Assembly (NCBI GenBank): GCA_017311185.1
Contig: JAESUZ010002552.1
Location: 1,550,001-1,614,000, forward strand
Direction of reading: 5' to 3'
DNA from: Proteles cristata cristata
Taxonomy: Eukaryota; Chordata; Mammalia; Carnivora; Hyaenidae
Length of the DNA stretch: 64,000 nt
This document shows positions 1 to 11,184 of the stretch, piece after piece. Numbering within the stretch: position 1 is the first letter of the stretch; each line of letters begins with the position of its first letter. A model generated the notes under the pieces. The model did no database searches, was not told the origin of the DNA, and was given only the letters and a program-made list of their open reading frames with translations. A program made the position numbers and the translations under genes.

Positions 1-1473
1 ACTGGGGTTGGCCCAGGGCCCTCCAGAGCGCAGTCATCAGGCAGAGTACCAAGGGGTGAGGCTCAGAGCCTGCCCGACCTTTTCTCCCCACACAGCCTCT
101 TCCAGACCCTTGCCCTCTGCTCTGAAACCTGTTGCTAGGAGGAAAGGGTCCAGGAACCTAGACTACCTGGGTCCTATTTGTCACTGGGGCTGCTGACTCA
201 TCTCCCGAAGCCTTGGTTCCCAGCTGTTCAGTGACAGGGAGATTATATAAGCGGAGGCCATGTGATTTTTCTCTTGGGTGGGACTTTGAACTTGACTGCT
301 GCCATGCAGTGAGCAGGGGTTGCTCCAAAGAGAACAAGGTGAAGACGGCAGGGACTGCCCTGGAAGTCCTGGGTGAGAAGCAGAGAGGTATGACCTTCCT
401 CTCTCTTCCCCTGCCTTCTCCCTCCGTTTACCCAGCCATGCCGAGCTGCATCCCCGCTGTCACGTGTGTCCAGCTTAGCAGCCTGAGACCCTGGGGATGC
501 TGCCCTCACCCACTCAGCGACCCTGAGGAAGGTGAACTTCCTAAGGGCTTGAGTCTGTGTTGACAGCATGGGAAGGTCACTCAGAAGAGACCTTCGGCCA
601 GAGGATCCCTTGGCCAGGACGGGTACTGGCTGCTGAGAAAGAAAGGAGAGTCCGTTTGGGGTTTGCATTTACAGTCGGCAAGATCTGACTGTCTCCATCC
701 CTGGAAGACTGGCTATGGCTGTCATCTGGCTGGTGGCCCCACTGCTGCCTTACCCAGGTTCAATTTCTCAATCAGGGCCCGGCGTCATCCTCCCTGCCTC
801 CTCCCCCTCCACCCCCACTCCAGGACGTCTTCATGAGTTTATGTGGTGCTGGGGTGGGGCTCAGCAATGTAGAAGTTAATCCAAGCCTGGCAAAATGTTC
901 CATGCCCACGGGGGAGCCGCTCCACTGACCATCAGCTACGGAAATGAACATCATGTTCAGGGCCCAGAGCTGCACACGTGGTCCCCTGCACCCTCTCACC
1001 TCAATGGATACGTAAAGCTGGCACCCACACAGAAACATAAGCAAGACAGGGAAGTGTGTGGGCCTCTGGAATCCAGCTGGTTCAGGCCAGACTGCCCAGG
1101 GGCTCAAAGGAGTACAGAGCTTTTGGCCTCCTGGGGTCTGAGTGATTCAGGGAAGCAGAGGGCCCTCCTTCCCCATTGTGAGCTGAAAGTCCAACCCCAT
1201 GAAGGACTCTGAGCCCCTACCAGTTCAATCCGTCAATCAGGCCACCACTCTGTCCATGTGTGACAGTAATAGAAGGTGCTTGCTTTGCGGGGAAGCAGGG
1301 CTGCTGGCCTTGAGGCATTTGCCTGGGCCTGCTGCCGTGTTTCTAAACCCTGAACCAAGCTGCCACGAAAATCTGAGGAAGCAGGATATTCTCAGTCCTG
1401 TCCTCACAGTGACAACCCTGACTCTCTGCATTCTCCGTCCACACCAAAAAAGATGAGAGGGGAGAAAATTTTC

Positions 1474-1691
1474 TTTTTTTTTTTTAATGTTTTTTAAATT
1501 TATTTTTGAGAGAGAGAGAGACAGCGTGAGCAGGGGAGGGTTAGAGAAAGAGGGAGACACAGAATCTAAAGCAGGCTCCAGACTCTGAGCTGTCAGCACA
1601 GAGCCCAACGCGGGGCTCGAACCCATGAACCGTGAGATCAGGACCTGAACCAAAGTCGGACGCTCAACTGACTGAGTCACCCAGGTGCCCC
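1474..1691 (-). mobile_element. CAN-type SINE (felid)
   Basis: T-run, GA-rich tail complement and tRNA-like head in reverse. Flanks share GAAAATTT(T)CTT, a probable target duplication. Confidence 0.9.
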
Positions 1692-2611
1692 GAAAATTTC
1701 TTAACCTACAGGGAAGACAGGCCAAGCACAGGCTTCTGCGAAATGGCAGTCTCCGGATGCAGGAATGAGCCCCATTCAGGAGCCGCAGAGCCACGCAGCC
1801 AGATTCAGATCCCAGACTACCCATCCCACTTCAAGAAATGGCACTGAGGAGAAAGCGTGTCGTTGGGGGGGGGGGGGAGGGGTTGGCCAGTTGAGAAATG
1901 AGCCACAGTTCTTTGCTGGTTGTGTCCTGCGGCAGACAGACCAGCCTGACAAGACCCGGACTCCATACGAATTCTTTCCCCTCACCTCCGGCTTCTCAAA
2001 GATCGCCCATCCAGGTAGCTTTCCCCCATCCGGGCCCCTAACCTTCTACACCCCAGGAGAGAGGGAGACAATGTGCCAGCAGAATGCCAGGGTGTCCTGA
2101 GGTGTGAGTACTCACATCAGTCGCCTAAGTCATGGGGCGAGAAGCCAAATGGTCCAGTGGGTAAGCAGCTGTCAGACAGCACTTAACCACAGCACGCTTA
2201 TTCAACATGCAAATCCAGACTCACCACACCCCGTGAGGCTCAGTGGGACTTCCAGGATACCCAAGAATCCTGGCCCCCACTATCAGATGAGATCAACACC
2301 ATTTATTAAGCACCCACTAAGAGAACCCACAGCCCTGCCCCTCGGGGGGTTTCAGTGTGACGGCACAATCAGTGAGTCTTCTAAGACCATTTACAGAAGC
2401 CTTAGAGACACTTATAAAACAAAGACAAACATATTAAGAGAAATTAGTACAGTGTAAACTGAACACTAGTAGACGGAGGGTATGCAGTAATGGGGTGTTT
2501 TGAGCTGGGTGGAGCTCTTTAGAGAGGGCTTTGTGGAAGACACACGTTTTGAGCAGAATTTACAAGCAGGTAATTGGCAGAGAGCAGGAAGGACATTCCA
2601 GAATCTCCTGG

Positions 2612-2842
2612 GAGTTGTTAAAAGCATGGGTTTTGCCTTAAGACAGGCTGAGGTTCAAAGCCCCACACCGTCACTTATTAGTTTTGTGGTTCTGGCGCAT
2701 CATTTGACCTCTCAGGACGTAAGGCCCTTCATCTAGAAAACAGAGGTAATCGTTTCTACATCGTTGTGTTAACTAAGTTAACTAGGATGATATATGTAAA
2801 GCGTTTGGCCAGTGCCTGGCATTTAATAAGTCCTTAATCAGT
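2612..2842 (+). mobile_element. MIR element
   Basis: Diverged but well ordered MIR: Gln/Arg-type start, 'cacttattagttttgtgg', 'catttgacctctcagg', 'agtgcctggcatttaataag'. Lies in a USP2 intron. Confidence 0.75.
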
Positions 2843-3410
2843 GGCAGTTTTGTTGTCGAAGTGAGAGGAGGCAAGTGGTGAAGCAGAGAACTGAGAGCAG
2901 GTTGGTTAACAGCAGGGATCACCAAAGAGGGAGGGTGGTGGGCATGGGAGGAGTCTATGGACAGACAGCCTCCCAGACAGCTCCCTCAGCTTCTGGACTG
3001 GAGGCAAGAGTTGAGTGCTCTAGGTGTTCAGGGGCAGACGTGTGCTGTGATCAAATGCAAGAACTCCCGTAGACTGTGTGGGACTCACAGGGAAGAATGC
3101 GCCTAGAAAGAGGGAAGTATGGAGGAAAAGGCCGTCACAGTGTGTCCAGGATTTGGTCACTGAGTGAACACGGTGGCTGTGGGGCTCGCCATCCTAACAT
3201 GGGTGCTCTCAGTCGCCATCAGTTTGGAATGCCTGTGGCTCCTACCTCATGCCCACTCCTCCATACATGTGTCCCCGGCACATTCCCCATGTGGCTGTGG
3301 TCATGTGTGCAGTGCGCGTGTACATGTGGGGAAGAGCACGCCAAGGGGAACAGAAGGAGGCCACAGATGAGTAACAGCACACACTGCTGCTTCTCAGAGT
3401 ATTTTTAAAT

Positions 3411-3434
3411 GCTAAAAATACTGGCTAAAAATAG
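3411..3434 (+). promoter_or_regulatory. Two adjacent MEF2-like sites
   Basis: CTAAAAATAC at 3412-3421 (one mismatch) and CTAAAAATAG at 3425-3434 (perfect match to YTAWWWWTAR), 0.7-1.1 kb upstream of the USP2-45 CpG island. Motif evidence only. Confidence 0.35.
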
Positions 3435-4079
3435 CCAGCAGGCTCCAAACAAGATACTTTCTCTAGGCAGATTCCGTGTGGGTCCCTGATAGGTGAGGGG
3501 GGTGCGGGGGTGGAGCATCGAAATAAAACGCAAAGACCTCTGCTCTTCAAGCCTTGGCACCCTTCGGATCAGAGGAGTACACTCACCACCCCACCACCCC
3601 GGGCTGAGCACCTGCTTCCCCGCCTTTCCCACCTCCCAAAACAAATCAACATTTGAGATTCTGTGAGAGATGCAGTTGGGTAACTGGACAGAAGTCAGAA
3701 AATGTTCTTCCCTGGGGCCAAATGGGACAGTGACCTATTGTACTTTATGAAATAGGAGCAATGCCTCGATAATGGGCCGAGCCAGGGCTGGGGCGGGGTA
3801 AGGGAGCTCAGCGCCGACGCCGCGGAAATCCATCCTCCTAACCGGGAACCCTTCGACCCTCGCGGTTTGTGTGGGTGTTGGGCTCCAAGAAAGCCTGAGT
3901 CCCCACCCTGAACCCCGTGCAAAAGTTTGTGCCTAAGCGCATCCACCCCCCACCCCCCACCCCTCGAGGAGAGAACGGCGCTTTCAAGGGTTTCACCAAG
4001 TGCTCCGCGGCCCCCAGAAGTCAGAAACTGTGAACCGCCTGTGGGGGGAAGCTCACCGGGCTGACACGGTCCTGTGGAG

Positions 4080-4720
4080 TCGTGTCCATCTGAGCCCCGA
4101 CCCAGAGGCCGGCGCGGGAGCTCGTCCCGCCCTTCTTGGGGACCAGGGTTCTCTGCGGCCCTTGGGGTCGGCAGGCCGGGGGCGGCCCAGGCCGGGGACC
4201 CAGCAGCGGGAGGCGCGGGGGCGAGCGGGGCCGCGTGCGGCGCCGGGGGCGGGGCCGGAGCTCCGGCCCCGCCCCCGGCGCTGACGTCGTGGTGCCCGAG
4301 GCGCCGGCGGGCCGCCAGTCGGCCCGAGCGCAGGAGCCGGCTGCCGGGGCGGTTGGCGGCGCGCGCCGGAGAGGTTGAGGCGGAGGAGCGCGCGGTCGGC
4401 CGACCGGAGCGGTTACCGCCGGGCGCCGCAGAAGGTGTCCTGTGGCGGCCTCGCCGGCCTTGGCGTCCGAGTCGCGGCACCGCGCGGTCCTCCCCCGCGC
4501 CCCCTTTGCCAACGTGAGGCGTGGGGCCGAGCCCGCCGCCCGCCCCCCAGCATGCGCACCTCGTACACCGTGACCCTGCCCGAAGAGCCCCCCGCCGCCC
4601 CCTTTCCCTCCCTCGCCAAGGAGCTGCGGCCGCGCTCCCCGCTCTCCCCCTCCCTGCTGCTCTCCACCTTCGTGGGGCTCCTGCTCAACAAAGCCAAGGT
4701 ACGCGGGGCCCCTTTCCGGG
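4080..4720 (+). promoter_or_regulatory. USP2: USP2-45 internal promoter, CpG island
   Basis: Very GC- and CpG-rich segment around the short-isoform first exon, flanked by ordinary GC content. It contains GC boxes, a half-CRE (TGACGT, 4282-4287) and a perfect 42-bp palindrome (4240-4281). I see no TATA box close to the likely start. The assignment as promoter is inference from the CpG island and from its position next to the isoform-specific exon. Confidence 0.8.
4240..4281. repeat. Perfect 42-bp GC-rich palindrome
   Basis: Two 21-nt arms meet without a spacer between 4260 and 4261 (GGAG|CTCC at the centre) and pair perfectly. Each arm holds a GC box of the GGGGCGGGG type, so the palindrome presents two inverted Sp1/KLF sites ending just before the TGACGT half-CRE. 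Confidence 0.97.
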
Positions 4721-7700
4721 ACCCCCACGCCGAGGGCCTGGGGTTCCGCCGCCTCCCCGGGCCCCTCCCCCCCCCGCCCGCATCTGCCGCGCGTTCCCAG
4801 GGCCTGGGGGACCCATTCTTCCCAGCCCCCGCCCCTCCTTTCCCAGTTTCTCCCGGCAAGGAATGCCCCCTCCCCAGGTGATCTCAGGCTTACTCTCGGC
4901 CCCCTCCCCCTGTTGAGGTCCCAGCCCGAGCACCCCGCCTCCCCTCCCTCTTCGAGACCCTGGCACCAGGTGGCCTCTGGGCTCTTAATTCCTGGCACCT
5001 CTCAGGACAGGTGCGGGAAAGCGTTAACCTTGACTAGCTCTCGCTATGCGAGCGAACCGGCTGCACGCGGGACGCTACGGGTGTGACTCCTCCGAGCCCA
5101 AACCCCAGCAAGCAAGGCTGGTCGGAGGGGAGCCACCTCGCCCTCACTGATCCCAAGTGGCCCTCTCTCGGAGGGTTAGGAACGGTGGTCCTTTGACCCC
5201 GCGAAGGGCAGAGGAGTCGCAGACAGGTGAAAGAGGGCAACTTCCGTTTTCCTTCTGCGCCCTTCCCAGTTCTGCTAAGTGGGCACTGGGTCCCTCCGGT
5301 GAAGTCCACCCCCTCTCCCCGCCCCCTAACGCTGGGGCTAGAGCCTGGGCACTGCCCCCTTGGGGAAGGGAGAAGGGGCCAGAGCTTGACAGATCTTATG
5401 TAACAGGCACCAGCTCCAGGAGTTGGCAGTGCGTGCACTGCCCCGTGCCAGGGCCACACCAGGCTCCTTGGCCACAGCCAGAACTCATGGCTGAGGATCA
5501 CGGCACAGGTGAAGGAAGCAGGAGAGCCCTTTACCGGGGTCTGGAGTGTGCGGACACAAACCTCCATCAGCCTTGCTTATGTGACCCATATCCCCAGATG
5601 CGTCCTCCCCAGTAACCCAGAGCGGGCTCTTCCTGAGCCCCCTGCCCCATCAGGGAAGGTGAACGCTGCCTCTTTACTAACTGGGGAGGTGATGTCTACC
5701 TTTTAGAACCGTGGCTGCTACTAAGTCGGGCTTAGGTTGCCTGATGGCTCATTTCGAGGAAGTTCTTGATCCGGACTATCGCAGGCCTTTGCGTATGAGC
5801 TCCACGTAGCAGCTGGAGTCCCTTTCCGTCTCTCCCCGTGGGCCAGAGAAAGGCTCTCGCAGTGTGGGGGGTCTCCCGTCCTCTCCAGTTCCAGCCTCTC
5901 CCTGTCAGCCCTGAGGTAGGATTGTTTTCCCCATAAGAAAGGTCACCCCTGGGACATTTTGTTCCTCTCTGGAATGGAAAGTGCTGACTTTCCCTGGAGC
6001 TCCTGATTTCCTATTCATGGCAGAAGAATATCTGGCTGGGCATAGAACAGCCCTGCGCTCCCCTCCACACCCGCCCCCCGACTCCCCTTATCCAACGGCC
6101 TTCTGCACAGAGCGCCTAGAAATTGGCAAGTCGTTTTGAACTCAGGAAATTTTAGGCAAACGCACGACCCACCCCCACCCCTGACAAAAAAAAGACGACT
6201 AGCAGAGGGTCTGGCGAAGCCTTAAGGGAGCCTTCGCCATCTCTCCACCCGCCGGGCCATTAGTAGGGGTAAGTCAAGAACAGTAACCATAGGTGATGAC
6301 GTGTTCCTCTTGACCCTCGCGGTGCTGGGTCGGAGTTAAAAGTGCCAACACCACAGAAGTGCCTCCAGTTTCCCATTGCCCCTCCCCCATTAGTACCGGG
6401 CGACCACTGTCTCCGCTGAAAGCCCACCTTGGTGGACATTGACACCATCACCCGTGGTAGAATGCACCTGCAGCTCCTTTAGACAGGTGCCGTCTGAGGC
6501 ACAGGATAAGAACTAAAGCACTGCCAAAAGTAGGCGGCAGAGTGGCTCTTGGGGGAGGGGAGAGGGAGTATCCTTTCACGGACGGGGCTTTAACGTTTAC
6601 TTTAACGTTTAGTTTCGTTTAACGTTTAGGCAGCAGGGGTGTCCTTCCCTGTGTTCCCCTGAAAATGCTGATAAGGTCTTTGTCCAGGGAATTCTCTCTG
6701 TTGTGGCCTCCTCTCTTACTGGAACCTCAGGGTTTAGACTGTCAGAAAGGTAAAATTTAAATTTGTGTTTGGGGCCATACACTGCTAGCGCCGGCAGAGT
6801 TCACGGATACTTAGGTCCACCCGCTGCCAGTAAGTTTTCCTCTCTGACTGCAGGTGGAACCCAGGTCTCTCCCCTGAGTAGATGTCCTTCCCTGCTACTG
6901 TTAGACCTGATAACTGGCAAGGAGGGATCCTCTTACTTGTGGGATCAGCAGGGCAATTCCTGAGAAAAGCCCTCCTTCGGCCTGCCCCTCCCCACCCCAC
7001 CCCCTTGCGCCGACAACCTCATGGGCTTTGAGCTGCTGACAGCCTCGGAGGCTGTCAGCACACGGCATGAGTAATTTTAGCTGAGTTATTTCAGGCTCCT
7101 GTTCTGATCAGGGCTGAGCTGGCCCCACGCATGCCCCAGTCGGTGTTGCTCCAGAGTTGCCGGGCTCCCGCTTCCCCTCCCTGAGAGAGGGGGTGGCAGG
7201 CTCCTCTGAGCATTGTTTCTTTAACCCTTTGAGCCCGAATGGTTTGATTCCTGGGAGGTAGGGCTGGAATTAGCCAAAAGAGCCGGATAAACAATACTCA
7301 ATCCTCAGCCTGGCAACGGCCGCCTCGCTCCAACCCCCTCACCAGCCTCCGCAACAGGGACGAGAACGAGAGTGGCACCTCCAGCCAGGTGCTTACCTCT
7401 GCGTGGCCACAATCTGCCATCAGAAGGGTTCCCAGCCAGTGACCAGTCAGGATGCTGAAACCCGAGCCAGGAAGGGAGGCCTCTCCCAGGCTCTAATCAG
7501 CCTCCAGGAGCTGAGCTCAACGGGAAGGAATTCCACCTGTCTCCCAGCAATTCCGAACCACAGGTGGGCTGGCCAACTTCAGCGTTCCCCAGCTGAAGCT
7601 CTAACTCAGTTCAGGTGTTTTGCCATTGACCATTTCAAGAACTCCTTGAAGGACCTGTTGTGACAGCTGCTTCATGTATTGGACGTCTAGGGACAGAAAA

Positions 7701-10700
7701 GTGGGTCGTTTGAGAGAGCGCCTGGATTTGGGACCTGGAGCTCCTTGTAGCTGGAATCAAATACACAAGTCCCTAGTCTCTTGTTCTAATCTCTGGCCTT
7801 AGAATGAAGAGCGATGTAGAGATGGGGGAAACACAGCTCAACAAAAGAAAGGAAAGCCCTTTTGTTTTTGCTGTTTTTTGAGAATGACAGGCATCCTTCA
7901 ACCCTCTCTCTCAGCATGCACATAGTCTAAAGTTGGAGAATAACGTGTGTGCCAAGTGCTCGTGGCCCCAGCTGGCACCAAGCTGCCCGGGAAGGCCCGC
8001 CACAGGCCCAGCTTCTCTGCCTTCAGCCTTATACACCATGTGTCCTTTGCTTACAGAACTCTAAGAGCGCCCAGGGTCTGGCTGGTCTTCGAAACCTTGG
8101 GAACACGGTGAGCTCTTCCCAGCCCACTTCCTTCCTGAGGCCACCCCTTCCTGTCCCACCTGGGACCACCTAACCAGAGTTCCCTCCCAGCTCCTGCTGA
8201 CTCCCCGTCCTCTAGGCCAGTAGGGACGTGCCCTTCCCGGCTGGTGGCTCTTAACAGAGCAGCTGGGGCTGTGCCTCCCTCTTTGCCCTGAGCAGGAAGC
8301 ACTGCTGAAGGGAAGTTGCCCTCGTCACTGTCAGCTGCATTCCTGGGTCCTTCTCCAGAAGGACACCCATCACTTCCCACCCACTCCTGTCCAGCTCGCC
8401 CACACCCGTTTGTACATCTCTACAGCAGATAACTGGTTACATCACTGGCAATCTACCTCACTGCGCCCCTTTCACTTGCAAAAAGAGGAACTTGAGGCTG
8501 TGGGAGGGTTCGCTTCTGGAGTAGATGAACCAGAGGGCCTTGGGTACTGCGTACTGTGTGAGTAGACAGGGGCCTCTTCGCTCACGGTCCGGACGATCTC
8601 TTGCAGTGCTTCATGAACTCCATTCTGCAGTGCCTGAGCAACACCCGGGAGCTGAGGGACTACTGCCTCCAGAGGCTCTACGTGCGGGACCTCAGCCACA
8701 GCAGCAATGCCCACACAGCCCTCATGGAAGGTGAGGGCGCGCCCGCGGCCACTCTCTCGGCTCCTGCTGCCCACCAGTAGTCCGTGTTCTTTGCGTATCC
8801 CTCCTGTTGGTCTTTCTTTGACTTCTTTTGGGTGGCTGCTTTTCTTTGGCTTCTTTTCGAGTTCCTTCCAGAAAATGGCTCACCTGCCCTCCGTGCCCCC
8901 TCTCTCCTCTCCCCTCCCTGTAGAGTTTGCAAAACTAATCCAGACCATATGGACTTCACCCCCCAACGACGTGGTGAGCCCATCTGAGTTCAAGACCCAG
9001 ATCCAGAGATATGCACCACGCTTCGTCGGCTATAAGTAAGAGCCTTGCAGACGCATCCTCTCTGGGGTAGGAGTCAGCCACCGCTGACTTGTAATCAGAG
9101 GTGTCGCTCACTGTCCTTTCTTTGGACTCAGTCAGCAAGATGCTCAGGAGTTTCTTCGCTTTCTTCTGGATGGGCTCCACAACGAGGTGAACCGGGTAAC
9201 GGTGAGGCCTAAGTCCAACCCTGAGAACCTCGATCACCTTCCGTAAGTAAGAGGAGAATGCTGTAGGGCAGAAAACCTTTGTGAACTTGAGATCTTTTGC
9301 TGACGACTTTGGGGTTAATAATTTGGAGAGCGTTCTTAAGGATTTAGATCGATGGATCCTTAAACTTCTCGTGGCATGAGCCCTGACCCTCTATCTGGTT
9401 TCTTCCTAGTGATGATGAGAAAGGACGACAGATGTGGAGGAAGTATTTGGAACGAGAAGACAGTCGGATCGGGGGTGAGTGCGTGAATGGGAGGAACGCC
9501 TGCTTTCCCTGAATATGCTTTTGCCTGAGCAGCGAATGAGCATGAAAAGCCCTAAGAATCGCCCTCCCAGGGAACCCTCCTTGTGCCCGGCGACCCACGG
9601 ACAGAGGCAGGAGCGCTGAGAAGGGACGCAGCCCAGGGAAGACGTGTGCTCCTTCTCCAGGTTTAAGCTTCGCTCTCCCATCTCTTCTGCAGATCTCTTC
9701 GTTGGGCAGCTAAAGAGCTCCCTGACGTGCACTGACTGTGGTTACTGCTCTACCGTCTTTGATCCCTTCTGGGACCTCTCGCTGCCCATCGCTAAGGTAA
9801 GTGCCCCTGTTGCCCCACGTTGGAAACTACCACTCTTACCTTTTCACGTCGTCGACCTCCGACTCTTTGTCTCCACCAGCGAGGTTATCCGGAGGTAACT
9901 TTAATGGACTGCATGAGGCTCTTCACCAAAGAGGATGTGCTTGACGGCGATGAAAAGCCAGTAAGTTCCCCTTCCATGAGGGTAAGAGCATGCATACAAG
10001 AGACCTCTCTGGGAAGAACCTGTCACTAGCAGATCGAGCCCAGGAGTTGCTGGGCTCGGCCTGTCCGCCTCTCTGCCCAGTCCTCCGTAGCTCTGTTTGT
10101 CATGTCTTTCAGACATGCTGCCGCTGCCGAGCCAGAAAACGATGCATAAAGAAGTTCTCCATCCAGAGGTTCCCAAAGATCTTGGTGCTCCGTATCCTTA
10201 AGCTTCCCCACCCCCCCGCCCCAACCAGCAGGGCCTTGCCTGTAGAGAGTGACTGGGGGGCCTGAGTGAGGGCGAGCAGAGTAGGACAGAAGGAAGCTTG
10301 GTAGACTTTCCTTTCCCCGTTTGCTCTTCTGCCTCTGAGAAGCACACGGCCCTCTTAGGACCCAGGCTCCTTTACTGTGACTGTTGTTGCCACCCGCTCT
10401 GTCCTTGACTCACATCAACACCAGATCTGAAGCGGTTCTCAGAATCCAGGATACGAACCAGCAAACTCACAACATTTGTGAATTTCCCACTAAGAGACCT
10501 GGACTTGAGAGAATTTGCCTCAGAAAGCACCAGTGAGTATTCTGAGCTGGAAGGGCGGGAACCAGGCACAAGTGCCTAAAATCCCGACAGGAGGCCGAGA
10601 GGGAGAAGGAAGCTGCTGAAGAGCGAGTTATGAAAATCAGGAAGAGAGACAGGAGGGAGAGGAATGTGCTGGGGGCCTGAAACCTTGTATTTCCCCCTCA

Positions 10701-11184
10701 GACCACGCTGTTTACAACCTGTACGCTGTGTCCAATCACTCTGGAACCACCATGGGCGGCCATTACACAGCCTACTGCCGGAGCCCAGTGACAGGCGAAT
10801 GGCACACTTTCAATGACTCCAGGTGAGGCCGCGGTCCCAGGGCCTCCTGGCTCTCACACACCCGTACTCACCCATCCGGGTGGCTTCCGCTTGACTGGAA
10901 AAGGTCAAAGCCAAAAGGCCATGTGATCTATAGGAGTCCGCTACCCACTTGTAGAATTTCTGGAAGGCAAAAGAGGTTGGCTTTGGGGGCACAGTAGGGA
11001 GAGAAGCTACGGGCCCTCACGACTCCCACAGCCACGCGGCTTGTGTCCCGGTGGCCCGCTCATCAGGGCTCTGACTTTTCCCTGCTCTCTCCACAGCGTC
11101 ACACCCATGTCCTCCAGCCAAGTGCGCACCAGCGACGCCTATTTGCTTTTCTACGAGTTGGCCAGTCCACCCTCCCGCATGTAG
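4552..11184 (+). CDS. USP2: USP2 short isoform (USP2-45/USP2b), 12 coding exons, 396 aa
   Basis: Ubiquitin-specific cysteine protease of the USP/UCH family that removes ubiquitin from substrates. Coding exons: 4552-4698, 8057-8107, 8607-8730, 8924-9035, 9132-9242, 9410-9474, 9693-9796, 9880-9960, 10113-10191, 10425-10532, 10702-10822, 11097-11184. All introns are GT-AG and phases agree; the total of 1191 nt gives 396 aa, the human short-isoform length. Exon 1 encodes the isoform-specific 49-residue N-terminus starting [10 protein letters not shown]. The catalytic Cys67 opens exon 3 (8607, CFMNS), His348 lies in GGHYTAYC and Asn365 in FNDSS; these match human long-form C276/H557/N574. Zinc-ribbon cysteine pairs appear as CTDC (exon 7) and CCRC (exon 9). 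No in-frame ATG lies upstream of 4552. The long-isoform N-terminal exon is not in the window and should lie upstream of position 1. Identification is very secure. Confidence 0.97.
5396..5403 (+). promoter_or_regulatory. USP2: D-box (PAR-bZIP/E4BP4 site) in USP2 intron 1
   Basis: Exact TTATGTAA, the consensus for DBP/TEF/HLF and the repressor NFIL3/E4BP4, about 0.7 kb downstream of the short-isoform first exon. USP2 transcripts are known to cycle with the circadian clock. Use of this copy is inference. Confidence 0.5.
6589..6628 (+). repeat. Three TTTAACGTTTA copies
   Basis: Exact 11-mers at 6589-6599, 6601-6611 and 6618-6628 in USP2 intron 1. Confidence 0.95.

Larger units (their letters stand above)
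1..4079 (+). other. USP2: Intron of the long USP2 isoform; no coding exon recognised
   Basis: By homology with the two-promoter USP2 gene, this stretch separates the long-isoform 5' exons (outside the window) from the shared exons. I found no exon of the long N-terminus here. It holds one SINE (1474-1691), a MIR (2612-2842), two CACGTG E-boxes (461-466, 975-980) and an A/T-rich MEF2-like pair near 3411-3434. Short open frames in the stretch look random. Confidence 0.7.
4699..8056 (+). other. USP2: USP2-45 intron 1
   Basis: Intron from GT at 4699 to AG at 8056, about 3.4 kb. It contains a perfect D-box TTATGTAA (5396-5403) and three TTTAACGTTTA copies (6589-6628). No obvious lineage-specific SINE or LINE insertion is seen, which is unusual for this repeat-rich window. 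Confidence 0.8.

Noticed and set aside
243..250. TATATAA near 244 as a possible promoter
   Set aside because: No CpG island, exon or conserved frame follows; a chance A/T match in an intron.
3695..4998. Long minus and plus open frames across the USP2 CpG island
   Set aside because: Composition-driven shadows; only the frame starting at 4552 matches a known protein and splices correctly.
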